Counted from the stretch's first letter, positions 9,018-19,066 are shown. The stretch: DNA of 64,000 nt from Aliiroseovarius sp. F47248L (GCF_023016085.1 NZ_JALKBF010000001.1:62001-126000), one strand, 5' to 3'. Translations and numbers: made by a program. Notes: generated by a model from the sequence alone, not told the origin.

Positions 9018-10481
9018 GTGACGGAACAGATGAATATTAAAGGTATTGTACCTGTCGAAAGTGACCCCGATGGGCACCTTAACCCTCCCGATTGGAACGT
9101 ATTTCGCGAGCAGATGCACGATTTGCTTGATCGCTGCCTTGATCGGATGTGCGCTGCCGAAAGCCATCCATGGCAAGTTCCACCAGATGACCTGACCGAG
9201 ACTTATGCGATTGGGCAGGGTGGTGATCTTGTTGATCGCCTGACGAAACAAGTCATGCCCTATCACAGCGGCAACACACATCCGCAGTTCTGGGGATGGG
9301 TGCAGGGCAGTGGGTTGCCGACAGACCTGATGGCCGGGTTGGCAAGTGCCGTGATGAATTCGAATGTCGGCGGGCGCCACCATGGTGCCAATGCTATGGA
9401 GCAGGCTGTTGTCGATTGGACACGCCGCAAGATGGGTATGGGGCCGGAAGCAAGCGGTGTGCTTGTCACAGGCACCTCGCAGGCCACGGTGCTGTCATTG
9501 CAGGCTGCCAAGGTTCGCGCCATTCCAAATCTGCGGGCTGAAGGTTCGCAAGAGAAATTGACGGTTTACGCCGGAAATGGGGTTCACAATGCCACGCGTA
9601 AGGCGGTTGAACTTTTGGGTCTTGGCCACAACGCGTTGCGGCTGATCCCAACCCATCACGGCAAGATGGATGCCCTAGCCTTGGCGCAGCAGATCGCACA
9701 GGATCGCGCAGACGGTTTTATGCCGCTTGCGGTTGTTGGCACGGCCGGATCGGTGGACGTCGGCAGTTTCGATGATCTGAATGCTCTGGCGGATGTCGCG
9801 AAAGCGCAGGATATCTGGTTGCATGTTGACGGCGCTTTCGGGGCGTGGACGCGATTGGCTGGCGATCCGTGGTGTAGTCTAAGTGATGGGATCGAGCGGG
9901 CCGACAGCATTGCGTTGGATTTCCACAAGTGGATGTATGTTGGTTACGATTGCGGCTTGGCCCTGATCGCAAGCGAGGCTGATCACCGTGCCGCTTTTGC
10001 AATCCGTCCACCCTATCTGGAGGGGTTCGAAGCCGGGCTGTCCGGGGGCGACCGTTGGTTTTGCGACTATGGCATCGACCTGTCTCGTGGTAACCGCGCG
10101 CTGAAGGTTTGGTGCGCTTTGGAGATGTTCGGGGAAGAAGCATTTGCGGCCTCGATCACACGCAACTGTGCGCAGGCCGCGCTGTTGGCTGATCTGGTCC
10201 AATCGCAAGGGATGGCGCTGGTTGCCCCGGTCGTGTCGAACATCTGTGTGTTTACGGCAAATCCAGATTTGTCGCCGCAAGAACAATCGACGCTGAACAG
10301 TCAGATTGCGATCAAGCTGCAACTGGATCAGCGAGCGGTGTTTTCGACCACCCATGTAAACGGGATGACATGTTTGCGGGCTGCATTTACCAACCATCGA
10401 ACGCGGGACCGTCATATCCATGCTGCGGTGCAAGATGTGAAGGCACTCGCCGAAAAAGGCGCTTTAGCCGACAAAAAATAA
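9018..10481 (+). CDS. Pyridoxal-dependent amino acid decarboxylase (group II)
   Basis: PLP enzyme of the aromatic-L-amino-acid/glutamate decarboxylase superfamily, expected to decarboxylate an amino acid to an amine. The GTG start at 9018 is chosen because GAAGGA lies 7 bases upstream; a TTG at 8967 lacks such a site. The 487 residues show HPQFWGW near the N-terminus, GVLVTGTSQATVLSLQAA in the PLP phosphate-binding region, HVDGAFGAW with the aspartate that pairs the pyridine nitrogen, and DFHKWMYVGYD with the Schiff-base lysine. The substrate (tryptophan, tyrosine, DOPA or other) cannot be told. It stands alone between parE and a convergent DUF533 gene, with no amine-pathway neighbours. Confidence 0.88.
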   Translation: MTEQMNIKGIVPVESDPDGHLNPPDWNVFREQMHDLLDRCLDRMCAAESHPWQVPPDDLTETYAIGQGGDLVDRLTKQVMPYHSGNTHPQFWGWVQGSGLPTDLMAGLASAVMNSNVGGRHHGANAMEQAVVDWTRRKMGMGPEASGVLVTGTSQATVLSLQAAKVRAIPNLRAEGSQEKLTVYAGNGVHNATRKAVELLGLGHNALRLIPTHHGKMDALALAQQIAQDRADGFMPLAVVGTAGSVDVGSFDDLNALADVAKAQDIWLHVDGAFGAWTRLAGDPWCSLSDGIERADSIALDFHKWMYVGYDCGLALIASEADHRAAFAIRPPYLEGFEAGLSGGDRWFCDYGIDLSRGNRALKVWCALEMFGEEAFAASITRNCAQAALLADLVQSQGMALVAPVVSNICVFTANPDLSPQEQSTLNSQIAIKLQLDQRAVFSTTHVNGMTCLRAAFTNHRTRDRHIHAAVQDVKALAEKGALADKK

Positions 10482-10504
10482 CGTATCGACCATCTAAAAT
10501 GTAG

Positions 10505-10532
10505 AAATGGCACCAGTTGAATGGCGCCATTT
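10505..10532. terminator. Hairpin between convergent genes
   Basis: AAATGGCACC and GGCGCCATTT form a 10-bp stem with one mismatch around an 8-base loop, 24 bases after the decarboxylase stop and 20 bases before the end of the converging DUF533 gene. The symmetrical A/T ends suggest a weak bidirectional terminator. Confidence 0.5.
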
Positions 10533-10551
10533 CAATCTAACCGGTTCGCGC

Positions 10552-11403
10552 TTAGCTATACAGCGCGGGCTCTCCCATGCGTTGATGGATTGCGTTGGCA
10601 GTGCGGGCGTCAATTCCCAATGCCTGTCCAAGCGCATGCAAGTATTTCGCTTCGGCCTGACTGTCGAGGTCCAGACCAATCAGCGACATCGCATAAACCT
10701 GCGCTTCCATCCCGCGCGGCACGTCGCGGGCAAGACCTTCGACGCTGACAGGGCGGCGGAACGCGTCGTTCACAGCATCCACATCGTCCTGAGACATATC
10801 ACCCATATGCTGCATCAACGCCTCTTTTTCACGTTCATCAACACGCCCGTCACATTTGGCAGCCTGCACGATGGCGCGCAACAACACGGCAGCTTGTTGT
10901 TCCTGTTCTTGGGTAGGGGTGGCTTCGGGTGCGCCTCCATGTTGAAACGCATCGTTCAACACACCGCCAAGCGATCCAGGTGCAGGTGCCTTTGCGCCTG
11001 TCTCTACCGCTCCACTGCCAGACAGGCTTTCCAGCAGGCCACCCAAACCACCTTGTGCGGCGCCACCGCGGGCACCACCCAGCATTCCGCCGAGCATGTC
11101 CATCAAGTCGCCACCCGGAGCGGATTGTTGACCTGATTGCGCGCTTCCTCCAGGCTGCATGATGCTTCCCAGAATATCGGACAGCCCACCGCCTGAACCT
11201 TGTGTGCTGGTCGATGCCCCACCGGTCAAACCGCCCAACAGATCACCAAGACCACCTTCTGGGGAATGGTCGCTGCCAAAGATGCTTCCGGTGCCTGGAT
11301 CGGATGCGGGACGCTGGCGGGCTGCGCCTTTGCTCATACTCGACACGCCTTTTGCGATCGCAGCCCCTAAGGCCATTTTTGCCAATGTTCCGACAAGACT
11401 CAT
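10552..11403 (-). CDS. DUF533 (YebE/TerB-like) protein
   Basis: 283-residue protein of the DUF533 family, related to the TerB fold. The N-terminus (MSLVGTLAKMALGAAIAKGV) is hydrophobic and could associate with the membrane. Residues 30-160 are low-complexity, rich in Gly, Ser and Gln, with repeated GGLGDLLGG and GGMLGGARGG units. The C-terminal 120 residues form the helical TerB-like domain (QAAVLLRAIVQAAKCDGRVDE, then a region ending GQALGIDARTANAIHQRMG). Function is unknown; E. coli YebE is an envelope-stress gene. It faces the decarboxylase gene and follows truA on the same strand after 158 bases that hold no gene I can support. Confidence 0.82.
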   Translation of the reverse strand: MSLVGTLAKMALGAAIAKGVSSMSKGAARQRPASDPGTGSIFGSDHSPEGGLGDLLGGLTGGASTSTQGSGGGLSDILGSIMQPGGSAQSGQQSAPGGDLMDMLGGMLGGARGGAAQGGLGGLLESLSGSGAVETGAKAPAPGSLGGVLNDAFQHGGAPEATPTQEQEQQAAVLLRAIVQAAKCDGRVDEREKEALMQHMGDMSQDDVDAVNDAFRRPVSVEGLARDVPRGMEAQVYAMSLIGLDLDSQAEAKYLHALGQALGIDARTANAIHQRMGEPALYS

Positions 11404-11561
11404 TTCAATACCTCCCAGTTATATCTTGATGGATACTAAAGGAGCAGCCGCGCCGACATAAGGGGAAAGCCGGTGGACATGCGTCATTCATGAGAAGTGA
11501 CCGGGCAAAACGCCCTTGAAGGAAGACCGGCGTCGCCGCCTCGGCGCATCGTGATAACGCG

Positions 11562-12329
11562 CTATGCGAAGGGGTCTTTGGGATAGGTCACGCCCGCCAG
11601 ATACAGCCCATCGGGTGAACATACAGGTCCGCAAGCCGCGCGATCCCGCGCCTGCAACGCGCGGCTGACATCATCAGGCGACCAAGCGCCAATACCGACC
11701 CGTTCCAACGTGCCGACGAAACTGCGCACCTGATTGTGCAGGAAAGAGCGTGCGCGAATGTGGAAGCGGTATTCCGTGCCGTTGCGGATGGAAAGTTGCT
11801 CTACCCGTAACTCGTCCAGAGTTTTGACCGGACTTTCGGCCTGACAGACAGACGAGCGGAAGGTCGTGAAATCGTGTCGCCCCACCAGCCTGTCTGCCCC
11901 CGCCTGCATGGCGACCGCATCGAGCTTGTGCTTGATGTGCCATGCAAGCCCACGATCATGGGTCAAAGGTGCACGGCGGGAAATCAAACGGAACAGATAC
12001 CGCCGTTCAAGTGCCGAAAAGCGTGCGTGGAAATCCTCATCCACACAGGCGCAATCAACAATCGCGACACGCAGACCACGTAGGTGATAATTCAAAGCTT
12101 CGGACAGCCGGAACGCATCCCAATCCTTTGCCAGATCGCAATGGGCCACTTGCGCTAGGCCGTGCACGCCTGCATCTGTGCGCCCTGCCGCAGCGATGGT
12201 GTGATCGCCGGGTTCCAGTTCGGCCAACGCAGCTTCGATCGCTCCCTGAACCGAGGGTTGCTCTTTCTGGCGTTGCCAACCGGCAAAACCTGCGCCGTGG
12301 TATTCGATCTTCAAAGCGTATCTGGGCAT
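11562..12329 (-). CDS. truA: tRNA pseudouridine(38-40) synthase
   Basis: Isomerises uridines 38, 39 and 40 of the tRNA anticodon arm to pseudouridine. The 255-residue frame starts at [12 protein letters not shown]; an open frame runs further upstream to 12788, but that part lies opposite the ycjX gene and has no similarity. The catalytic aspartate is in [15 protein letters not shown] near residue 52, followed by [14 protein letters not shown] and [15 protein letters not shown]. It diverges from ycjX across 133 bases that should contain both promoters. Confidence 0.96.
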   Translation of the reverse strand: MPRYALKIEYHGAGFAGWQRQKEQPSVQGAIEAALAELEPGDHTIAAAGRTDAGVHGLAQVAHCDLAKDWDAFRLSEALNYHLRGLRVAIVDCACVDEDFHARFSALERRYLFRLISRRAPLTHDRGLAWHIKHKLDAVAMQAGADRLVGRHDFTTFRSSVCQAESPVKTLDELRVEQLSIRNGTEYRFHIRARSFLHNQVRSFVGTLERVGIGAWSPDDVSRALQARDRAACGPVCSPDGLYLAGVTYPKDPFA

Positions 12330-12462
12330 AGTATTCCGCATATCGCGCGACAAAGGGGTGGGCAAGGCAGGATACGACGGGGAGGGCGGATTGAAAGCTC
12401 CCCTCTGGCACACCGGTGTTCGTGCACATATGTTCAGTTGAACAAAAAAGACGGAGGCACCC

Positions 12463-13878
12463 GTGGGGCTAGGCGATATCGCAGACAGCATCACCCGACA
12501 GATCGAGGCCATCGGCGACGCCACAAGCGAGGTGTTGTTCGAGCCGGTTATCCGTCTGGGGGTTACCGGCCTGTCGCGTGCAGGCAAGACGGTGTTCATC
12601 ACATCGCTTGTCGCTAACTTGATGAACCGGGGCCGCATGTCCGGACTTTTGGCTGCGGCTGACGGGCGCGTCCAGACAGCTTTCTTGCAGCCGCAGCCGG
12701 ACGATACGGTGCCGCGTTTTGATTTTGAAACCCATTTGGCGGCGATGACGGGCCCGACACCGCATTGGCCCGCATCGACCCGCGCCACGTCTGAACTGCG
12801 TCTGTCGTTCCGGGTGCAGCCGTCAGGCTTGCTGGGTGGACTACGTGGGCCACGTACTGTGCATCTGGATATTGTGGACTATCCGGGCGAATGGCTGCTT
12901 GATCTGTCTTTGCTGGATCTCAGCTATGCCGATTGGGCCGCACAGGTGTTAGATCGGATTGCCAGCCGCCCGCAAGCAGCAAGCTTTCTGGGCATGGTGC
13001 AAGGCGTCGATGGCGCCGCACCGCTGGACGAGATGGAGGCAAAACGCCTTGCTGGCGGGTTTGCAGCCTATCTGACGTCCGCACGCGAAGATGGTTACAG
13101 CGATTGCACCCCTGGCCGGTTCCTTTTACCCGGTGATCTGGAGGGTAGCCCCGTTTTGACTTTCGCTCCGATTCTTCAGCCCGGATCGACCCCGCGAAAA
13201 AGCTTGTGGCGCGAGATGGAGCGACGGTTCGAAGCGTATAAAACCCGTGTGGTCAAACCATTCTTTCGTGACCATTTCGCCAAGATTGATCGACAGATTG
13301 TGCTGGTTGATGTGTTGGGTGCGATCCATTCCGGCCCCGCGGCCTTGGAAGACCTGCGCCGCGCCATGGCCGAGATTCTGACCGCCTTCCGCCCCGGCGC
13401 GAATGCGTTCCTTAGCTCGATCTTTTTGGGACGACGTGTCGAACGGATCCTGTTTGCCGCGACCAAGGCTGACCATCTGCATCATAGCCAACACCCCCGC
13501 CTGACCGCGATCACCGAGGCGCTGCTGCGTGAAGCGCGTGACCGGGCGGATTTTGCTGGTGCGAAGACCGCTGCCATGTCCATCGCCGCGCTGCGCACAA
13601 CTGTTGAAGAGCGAATGGAGCATAACGGGCAAGTGCTGGATTGTGTGCGCGGGCGGCTTTTGGACAGCGGCAAAACCGCTGCGTTTTATCCAGGTGCCTT
13701 GCCTGAGGACCCCGCGCGCTTGCTATCGCCTGCCCGAAAGGGGGCCGAGGTTTGGCTTGATGCGGATTACGAGGTCATGCGCTTTGCACCGGCCGTCGTA
13801 TCGCTCAAGCCCGGCGAAGGGCCGCCGCATATTCGCTTGGACAAGGCGGCTGAATTTCTGTTTGGGGATCGACTATGA
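12463..13878 (+). CDS. ycjX: YcjX-family P-loop NTPase (DUF463)
   Basis: 471-residue member of the YcjX/DUF463 stress-linked GTPase-like family; precise function unknown. The Walker A motif GLSRAGKT is at 36-43; the usual [18 protein letters not shown] block follows near 130. The start is a GTG at 12463 with GGAGG 8 bases before. It heads an operon with a GNAT gene and a YcjF-type membrane protein. In E. coli, ycjX and ycjF are adjacent and induced by heat or envelope stress, so the pair is conserved with an extra acetyltransferase inserted here. The stop overlaps the GNAT start (ATGA). Confidence 0.9.
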   Translation: MGLGDIADSITRQIEAIGDATSEVLFEPVIRLGVTGLSRAGKTVFITSLVANLMNRGRMSGLLAAADGRVQTAFLQPQPDDTVPRFDFETHLAAMTGPTPHWPASTRATSELRLSFRVQPSGLLGGLRGPRTVHLDIVDYPGEWLLDLSLLDLSYADWAAQVLDRIASRPQAASFLGMVQGVDGAAPLDEMEAKRLAGGFAAYLTSAREDGYSDCTPGRFLLPGDLEGSPVLTFAPILQPGSTPRKSLWREMERRFEAYKTRVVKPFFRDHFAKIDRQIVLVDVLGAIHSGPAALEDLRRAMAEILTAFRPGANAFLSSIFLGRRVERILFAATKADHLHHSQHPRLTAITEALLREARDRADFAGAKTAAMSIAALRTTVEERMEHNGQVLDCVRGRLLDSGKTAAFYPGALPEDPARLLSPARKGAEVWLDADYEVMRFAPAVVSLKPGEGPPHIRLDKAAEFLFGDRL

Positions 13879-14309
13879 AAATCTTGCCTGCAACCCCGGC
13901 AGATGCTCCCGCTATTGCAAACATCCTGACGGGGTGGATCGCGGCAACTCCATGGATGCCACGCGTTCATTCCCGCGCGTCCGAAAAAGAGTTCGCGCGA
14001 CTACTTGTGGATCGTGGCTGGACCCAAGTGGCACGGGATGGGGGGCGAACATTTGGCTTTCTGTCACGCGATGGGTCCGAAGTGCATGCGCTTTATCTGT
14101 CACCCGCAGCGCGTGGGCAGGGGATCGGCAAGGCTTTGCTGGACGTTGCGAAGACCGTGAGCCCGCAACTATCACTCTATTCCTTTCAGGCAAACGAAGG
14201 TGCGTGTCGGTTCTATCTGCGCGAAGGGTTCACCGAAGAATTTCGCACAGATGGGGTTGGTAACGATGAACATCTGCCAGACGTTCGCTTTAGTTGGAGG
14301 GCTGCGTGA
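13875..14309 (+). CDS. GNAT family N-acetyltransferase
   Basis: 144-residue acetyltransferase of the GCN5 family. The acetyl-CoA pyrophosphate-binding loop is ARGQGIGKALL near residues 78-88, preceded by the beta strand HALYLSP and followed by SFQANEGACRFYLREGF-type motif B, which is common in bacterial small-molecule or protein acetyltransferases. The substrate cannot be inferred. It overlaps ycjX by four bases and the ycjF-like gene by one base (TGATG), so all three genes are likely translated as one coupled unit. Confidence 0.87.
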   Translation: MKILPATPADAPAIANILTGWIAATPWMPRVHSRASEKEFARLLVDRGWTQVARDGGRTFGFLSRDGSEVHALYLSPAARGQGIGKALLDVAKTVSPQLSLYSFQANEGACRFYLREGFTEEFRTDGVGNDEHLPDVRFSWRAA

Positions 14310-15316
14310 TGAGCAGATCTGAGAAACCCAGAACCGGCCCCGTGTTGATCGAGTTGGAAGATACGCAGACGATCTCGCCTGCTGATGCACCTCCGGTGCC
14401 GGAGGTTCCGGCGGTGGATGCCACCGGGGCAGCAATGCAGGGCGCGATCAGCTTCGCAGGGCGCAAGCGATCGCGACTGGCCGGGTGGTTCTGGTCTCTT
14501 CTATTGACCATCACCGGGTTCGTTTTGTCGGTAGCGGCTTATGACTTCGTCAGCAGCCTGATAGCCCGCCAACCTGTGCTTGGGTATGCGGCACTAAGTT
14601 TGGTCGGAGCCTTTATTTTGGTGCTTCTGATCATCGCGCTTAAAGAATGGGTGGCCTTTGTCCGGCTGCGCCGCGTTGACATGCTTCACCACGCCGCCGA
14701 AGCCGCCATGGTACACAACAACTTGGCCGAGGCGCGAGGCGTTGTTGAAAAGCTCAAACATCTCTATCGCGGTCGTGATGATTTGCGCTGGGGGCTAGAA
14801 CGTCTGGCAGAGCGCGAAGCGGATGCTTTCGATGTGGACACGTTGCTTGATCTGACGGAACGCGAGTTGTTGACCCCGCTTGACGCTGCGGCGGTGAAAG
14901 AGGTTGAATCCGCCGCCCGTCAAGTGGCCATGGTTACAGCCATCGTTCCGATCGCATTGGCCGATGTGATCACGGCACTGACCGCCAATATCCGCATGAT
15001 CCGTCGCATTGCCGAGATTTACGGAGGTCGTTCTGGCGTTTTGGGTGGCTGGCGGCTGACCCGCGCGGTGATGGCGCATCTTGTAGCCACGGGCGCGGTC
15101 GCCGTTGGTGATGACATGATCGGGTCGCTGGCCGGTGGCGGGATGCTGTCAAAACTCAGCCGCCGGTTTGGCGAGGGGGTGGTAAACGGTGCGCTGACCG
15201 CCCGCGTAGGAGTGGCAGCTCTTGAGGTCTGCCGCCCGCTGCCATTTGGGCCGAAAAAACGCCCCAGCGTGTCGGGAATCGTGAAGCGGGCACTGACGGG
15301 TCTGTTCGGAAAATAG
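14309..15316 (+). CDS. ycjF: YcjF/TIGR01620-type membrane protein (DUF697)
   Basis: 335-residue inner-membrane protein. The start at 14309 has GGAGG 8 bases upstream. An acidic N-terminal tail of about 60 residues precedes two transmembrane segments (WFWSLLLTITGFVLSVAAY and YAALSLVGAFILVLLIIAL), then a helical domain with amphipathic stretches, ending in a basic C-terminus. In other proteobacteria it is paired with YcjX, as here, suggesting that the two act together at the membrane. Function unknown. Confidence 0.87.
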   Translation: MSRSEKPRTGPVLIELEDTQTISPADAPPVPEVPAVDATGAAMQGAISFAGRKRSRLAGWFWSLLLTITGFVLSVAAYDFVSSLIARQPVLGYAALSLVGAFILVLLIIALKEWVAFVRLRRVDMLHHAAEAAMVHNNLAEARGVVEKLKHLYRGRDDLRWGLERLAEREADAFDVDTLLDLTERELLTPLDAAAVKEVESAARQVAMVTAIVPIALADVITALTANIRMIRRIAEIYGGRSGVLGGWRLTRAVMAHLVATGAVAVGDDMIGSLAGGGMLSKLSRRFGEGVVNGALTARVGVAALEVCRPLPFGPKKRPSVSGIVKRALTGLFGK

Positions 15317-15334
15317 TCAACAGCCCGGGCAGTA

Positions 15335-15772
15335 TCAGCTCAGTTTTGGCACCTGATGCGGGGGGTGCGACAAGTCTTCGACGCCCATCCGAAGCCCGCG
15401 CCCGATCCGATGGGCCAGCATTATCCACGCGCGCGCCGTTTCAGGTGGAAGCAATTCTGTCGTGACTTCTTCAAACAGGTCCAGCCATGGATTGAAATGG
15501 GCTGGTTTCACGTCTCCGGCTTGCATATGTGCCCGCATTGGATTGCCGTCGTAACCGGGTTCTCGCAGGATAGCCCCACGCCAAAACCGTGAAATCAGGG
15601 CGATATGCTCCGCCCATTCGTCATCGGTGGTTCCCACATGACCGTTGAAAATGGGACCGAGTTCGGGGTGTAGCCGGATTCGCGCATAAAACACGGCCAA
15701 AACCCGGTCGATCTGATCCGGCGAGATATCAAAAAGCCTGAGTGGATTTGGCTTTGAAGCTGTCTGTGCCAT
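15335..15772 (-). CDS. Group III truncated hemoglobin
   Basis: 145-residue heme protein of the trHb3/Ctb group. The proximal histidine is His92 in PAHFNPWLDLF, and the B/E-helix positions include FYARIRLHPELGPIF near 28-42 and FWRGAIL near 63-69, all typical of the group. Such globins bind oxygen and nitric oxide; the physiological role is often NO or reactive-nitrogen chemistry in microaerobic cells, but is not proven here. A 15-base palindrome just upstream (15788-15802) is a plausible operator. The gene converges on ycjF and diverges from ileS. Confidence 0.9.
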   Translation of the reverse strand: MAQTASKPNPLRLFDISPDQIDRVLAVFYARIRLHPELGPIFNGHVGTTDDEWAEHIALISRFWRGAILREPGYDGNPMRAHMQAGDVKPAHFNPWLDLFEEVTTELLPPETARAWIMLAHRIGRGLRMGVEDLSHPPHQVPKLS

Positions 15773-15787
15773 CGCACACCTTTTTTC

Positions 15788-15802
15788 CGAGTAAAATACT
15801 CG
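15788..15802. promoter_or_regulatory. Perfect palindrome upstream of the globin gene
   Basis: CGAGTA-AAA-TACTCG is a perfect 6-3-6 inverted repeat located 16-30 bases before the globin ATG (minus strand). Position and symmetry suit an operator that overlaps the promoter. A redox or NO-sensing Rrf2/NsrR-type repressor is one guess given the gene it precedes. No such regulator is encoded in the window. Confidence 0.55.
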
Positions 15803-16044
15803 ACAAACTCGGGGCCGCCAAGTGGGGGCGACATGGACAAAACAGCACAGGCCTTCAGGTCTTCATGACTTTACGCCGCCCAACCACGCGCCTATAACGC
15901 CCCCATGATGCACGCACAGGCGATCATTATTCGAATTATATGCCCGGCGCTCTGATCCAGACGAGCCGCCGGGACAAGGCGTTTGGATGACCCGCGCCGC
16001 CCCCTATTCCATTTGCAGAAAATATCCTGAAAAGGACCGGACAG

Positions 16045-19038
16045 ATGTGTGCCGACACCCCTGAATACAAAAACACCCTGACGCTTCCCGTCACTGATTT
16101 TCCCATGCGTGCGGGTCTGCCCAAACGTGAGCCTGAATGGTTGGCCCGGTGGGAAAAAATCGGCGTCTATGATCGCCTGCGCGAAACTGCTGGTAGTCGC
16201 ACGCCTTTCGTGCTGCATGATGGCCCACCCTACGCCAACGGGCATTTGCATATCGGCCACGCGCTGAACAAGACGATCAAGGACATCATCGTGCGCAGCC
16301 ACCAGATGATGGGTTTCGACGCGCGTTACGTGCCGGGTTGGGATTGCCACGGCCTGCCCATCGAATGGAAGATCGAAGAACAATACCGCAAAAAGGGCAA
16401 GAACAAAGATGACGTCGATGTCGTCGACTTTCGCCAGGAATGCCGCAAGTTCGCCGAGGGTTGGATCGACATCCAGCGCGAGGAATTCAAGCGTCTGGGC
16501 ATCACCGGCAACTGGGCTGACCCCTATCTGACGATGGATTTCCACGCCGAACGCGTGATCGCTGAGGAATTCATGAAGTTCCTGATGAACGGCACGCTTT
16601 ATCAGGGATCGAAACCCGTGATGTGGTCACCGGTCGAAAAAACCGCGCTGGCCGAGGCCGAGGTGGAATATCACGACAAGGAAAGCTTCGCCATCTGGGT
16701 GAAGTTCAAAGTCACGGATTTCAACCTGCCTGACATGGTTTTGTCGGATGAAGAAGAAACCGACGACACCCGCGAAGCCATAGCCGAGGCGAAAGACGCT
16801 GCCGCCCATGATTTCATCGGTGCGCATGTGGTGATCTGGACCACCACGCCGTGGACCATTCCGTCCAACAAGGCCGTCGTGTTTGGCGAAAAGTTCGAAT
16901 ACGGGCTTTATGAAGTGACCGATTGCCCGGATGAGTGCTGGGCTGCCAAGGGCGACCGTTTCATCCTTGCCGACAAACTGGCAGCGGATGTAATGGCGCG
17001 TGCCCGTCTGGAACCCGGCACGTATCGCCGCGTGCGAAGCGTGACCCCCGCGCAATTGTCGGGCATGATGTTGCAACACCCGCTGGCCGGGGCCGAAGGT
17101 GCCAATGGCGAATGGGACGCGCCCCGCGATTTCCGCGCTGCCGATTTCGTGACCGACGAGGAGGGCACCGGGTTCGTTCACTGCGCTCCCTCGCACGGGA
17201 TGGAAGAATTCGAGTTGTATCGCGATCTGGGAATGCTGGATCAGGTCATCACCTATAACGTGATGGATGATGGGTCATTCCGCTCCGATCTGCCCTTCTT
17301 TGGCGGCACCTACATCCTGAACCGCAAGGGCGGCGAGGGTGACGCAAACAAGACCGTCATCGACAAATTGGTCGAGGTGGGCGGGTTGCTGGCGCGCGGC
17401 AAGATCAAGCACTCCTATCCGCATTCGTGGCGGTCGAAGGCGCCGATCATCTATCGCAACACACAACAGTGGTTTGCATCCGTGGACCGCGAAGTTGGCG
17501 ATGGACAGGACGAGATGGGCAAGACCATCCGGGAACGCGCTCTGAATTCGATCGACCAACTGGTGAAGTGGTGGCCGCAATCTGGGCGCAACCGCCTGTA
17601 TTCGATGATCGAGGCACGGCCCGATTGGGTTCTGTCACGCCAACGCGCTTGGGGCGTGCCGCTGACCTGTTTCACCAAGAAGGGCGCATTGCCGACCGAC
17701 CCGGACTTCTTGCTGCGCGATCCCGCCGTCAATGCGCGCGTCGCCGAAGCCTTCGAGGCCGAAGGCGCGGATGCGTGGTATAAGGACGGAGCTAAAGATC
17801 GCTTCATCGGCGATGCGGCGAACCCCGACGACTATGATCAGGTCTTCGACGTGCTGGATGTGTGGTTCGACAGTGGCTCGACCCACTCTTTCGTGCTGCG
17901 CGACCGTGAAGACGGCACGCCGGACGGCATCGCGGATGTCTATATGGAAGGCACCGACCAGCACCGCGGTTGGTTCCACTCCTCGCTTCTGCAGGCCTGC
18001 GGTACCAAAGGTCGTGCGCCCTATAAAAATGTCGTGACCCATGGTTTCACGCTGGATGAAAAGGGCATGAAGATGTCCAAGTCCTTGGGCAATACCATCG
18101 TGCCCGAGACCGTCGTGAAGCAATATGGCGCGGATATCCTGCGCTTGTGGGTGGCACAGACGGACTACACGGTTGATCAGCGGATCGGGCCGGAAATCCT
18201 GAAAGGTGTTGCCGACAGCTATCGCCGTCTGCGCAATACGATGCGCTTCATGTTGGGCAACCTGCACGGTTTTGACGAAGGAGAGCGCGTCGACGCCGCC
18301 GATATGCCCGAGTTGGAGCGTTGGGTGCTGCACCGACTGGCGGAGCTTGATCACGTTGTACGCGAGGGTTACCGAACTTTTGACTTCCAAGGCGTGTTCT
18401 CGGCGGTGTTCAACTTTGCCACCGTCGACTTGTCGAGCTTTTATTTCGATATCCGCAAGGACGCGCTTTATTGCGACGGGGCGGACAGTCTGAACCGCCG
18501 CGCGGCGCGCACGGTTCTGGACATCCTGTTCCATCGTTTGACCACATGGCTTGCGCCTGTTCTGGTTTTCACCATGGAAGATGTGTGGTTGGAGCGGTTC
18601 CCCGGCGATGAAAGCTCGGTGCATCTGGTTGATTTCCCCGACACACCTGCGGACTGGTTGGATGAACCTCTGGCGGCAAAATGGTTCGGTGTCCGTAAGG
18701 CCCGCCGCGTTGTCACGGCCGCGCTGGAAGTTCAGCGGCGCGACAAAGTGATTGGCGCATCTTTGGAAGCGGCCCCTGTGGTGCATGTGCGCGACAAGGA
18801 CATCTTGTCGGCCCTGAAATCCGTGAACTTCGCGGACATCACAATCACTTCTGCTGTGTCGCTGACAAATGACCCGCTGCCCTCGGAAGCCTTCCGCCTG
18901 CCGGAAATCGAGGGCGTGGGCGTGGTGTTCGAAAAAGCGTCTGGCGACAAATGCCAACGCTGCTGGAAAATCTTGCCGGATGTGGGCAGCCACGATCACA
19001 CAGGTGTCTGCGGACGCTGTGATGAGGCGCTGAACTGA
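16045..19038 (+). CDS. ileS: Isoleucyl-tRNA synthetase
   Basis: Charges tRNA-Ile with isoleucine and hydrolyses mischarged Val-tRNA. The 997 residues are full length for the class Ia bacterial enzyme. The HIGH motif is in NGHLHIGHALNK near residue 70, the CP1 editing domain follows with TTPWTIPSNKAV, the KMSKS loop is KMSKSLGN near residue 675, and the C-terminal zinc ribbon has CQRCW and CGRC. An AAAAGGAC ribosome-binding motif lies before the ATG. It diverges from the globin gene over 272 bases; no T-box-like leader was seen. A hairpin with a T run follows the stop. Confidence 0.98.
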   Translation: MCADTPEYKNTLTLPVTDFPMRAGLPKREPEWLARWEKIGVYDRLRETAGSRTPFVLHDGPPYANGHLHIGHALNKTIKDIIVRSHQMMGFDARYVPGWDCHGLPIEWKIEEQYRKKGKNKDDVDVVDFRQECRKFAEGWIDIQREEFKRLGITGNWADPYLTMDFHAERVIAEEFMKFLMNGTLYQGSKPVMWSPVEKTALAEAEVEYHDKESFAIWVKFKVTDFNLPDMVLSDEEETDDTREAIAEAKDAAAHDFIGAHVVIWTTTPWTIPSNKAVVFGEKFEYGLYEVTDCPDECWAAKGDRFILADKLAADVMARARLEPGTYRRVRSVTPAQLSGMMLQHPLAGAEGANGEWDAPRDFRAADFVTDEEGTGFVHCAPSHGMEEFELYRDLGMLDQVITYNVMDDGSFRSDLPFFGGTYILNRKGGEGDANKTVIDKLVEVGGLLARGKIKHSYPHSWRSKAPIIYRNTQQWFASVDREVGDGQDEMGKTIRERALNSIDQLVKWWPQSGRNRLYSMIEARPDWVLSRQRAWGVPLTCFTKKGALPTDPDFLLRDPAVNARVAEAFEAEGADAWYKDGAKDRFIGDAANPDDYDQVFDVLDVWFDSGSTHSFVLRDREDGTPDGIADVYMEGTDQHRGWFHSSLLQACGTKGRAPYKNVVTHGFTLDEKGMKMSKSLGNTIVPETVVKQYGADILRLWVAQTDYTVDQRIGPEILKGVADSYRRLRNTMRFMLGNLHGFDEGERVDAADMPELERWVLHRLAELDHVVREGYRTFDFQGVFSAVFNFATVDLSSFYFDIRKDALYCDGADSLNRRAARTVLDILFHRLTTWLAPVLVFTMEDVWLERFPGDESSVHLVDFPDTPADWLDEPLAAKWFGVRKARRVVTAALEVQRRDKVIGASLEAAPVVHVRDKDILSALKSVNFADITITSAVSLTNDPLPSEAFRLPEIEGVGVVFEKASGDKCQRCWKILPDVGSHDHTGVCGRCDEALN

Positions 19039-19066
19039 TCTAATAGGGCCGAATAGCAAAGAAACG

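Noticed and set aside
11404..11561. Possible terminator or small RNA between truA and the DUF533 gene
   Set aside because: Only a 4-bp GGGC/GCCC stem without a T run is seen; insufficient.
12330..12788. N-terminal extension of truA to 12788
   Set aside because: It would run opposite the start of ycjX and has no similarity; the conserved TruA start is [10 protein letters not shown] at 12329.
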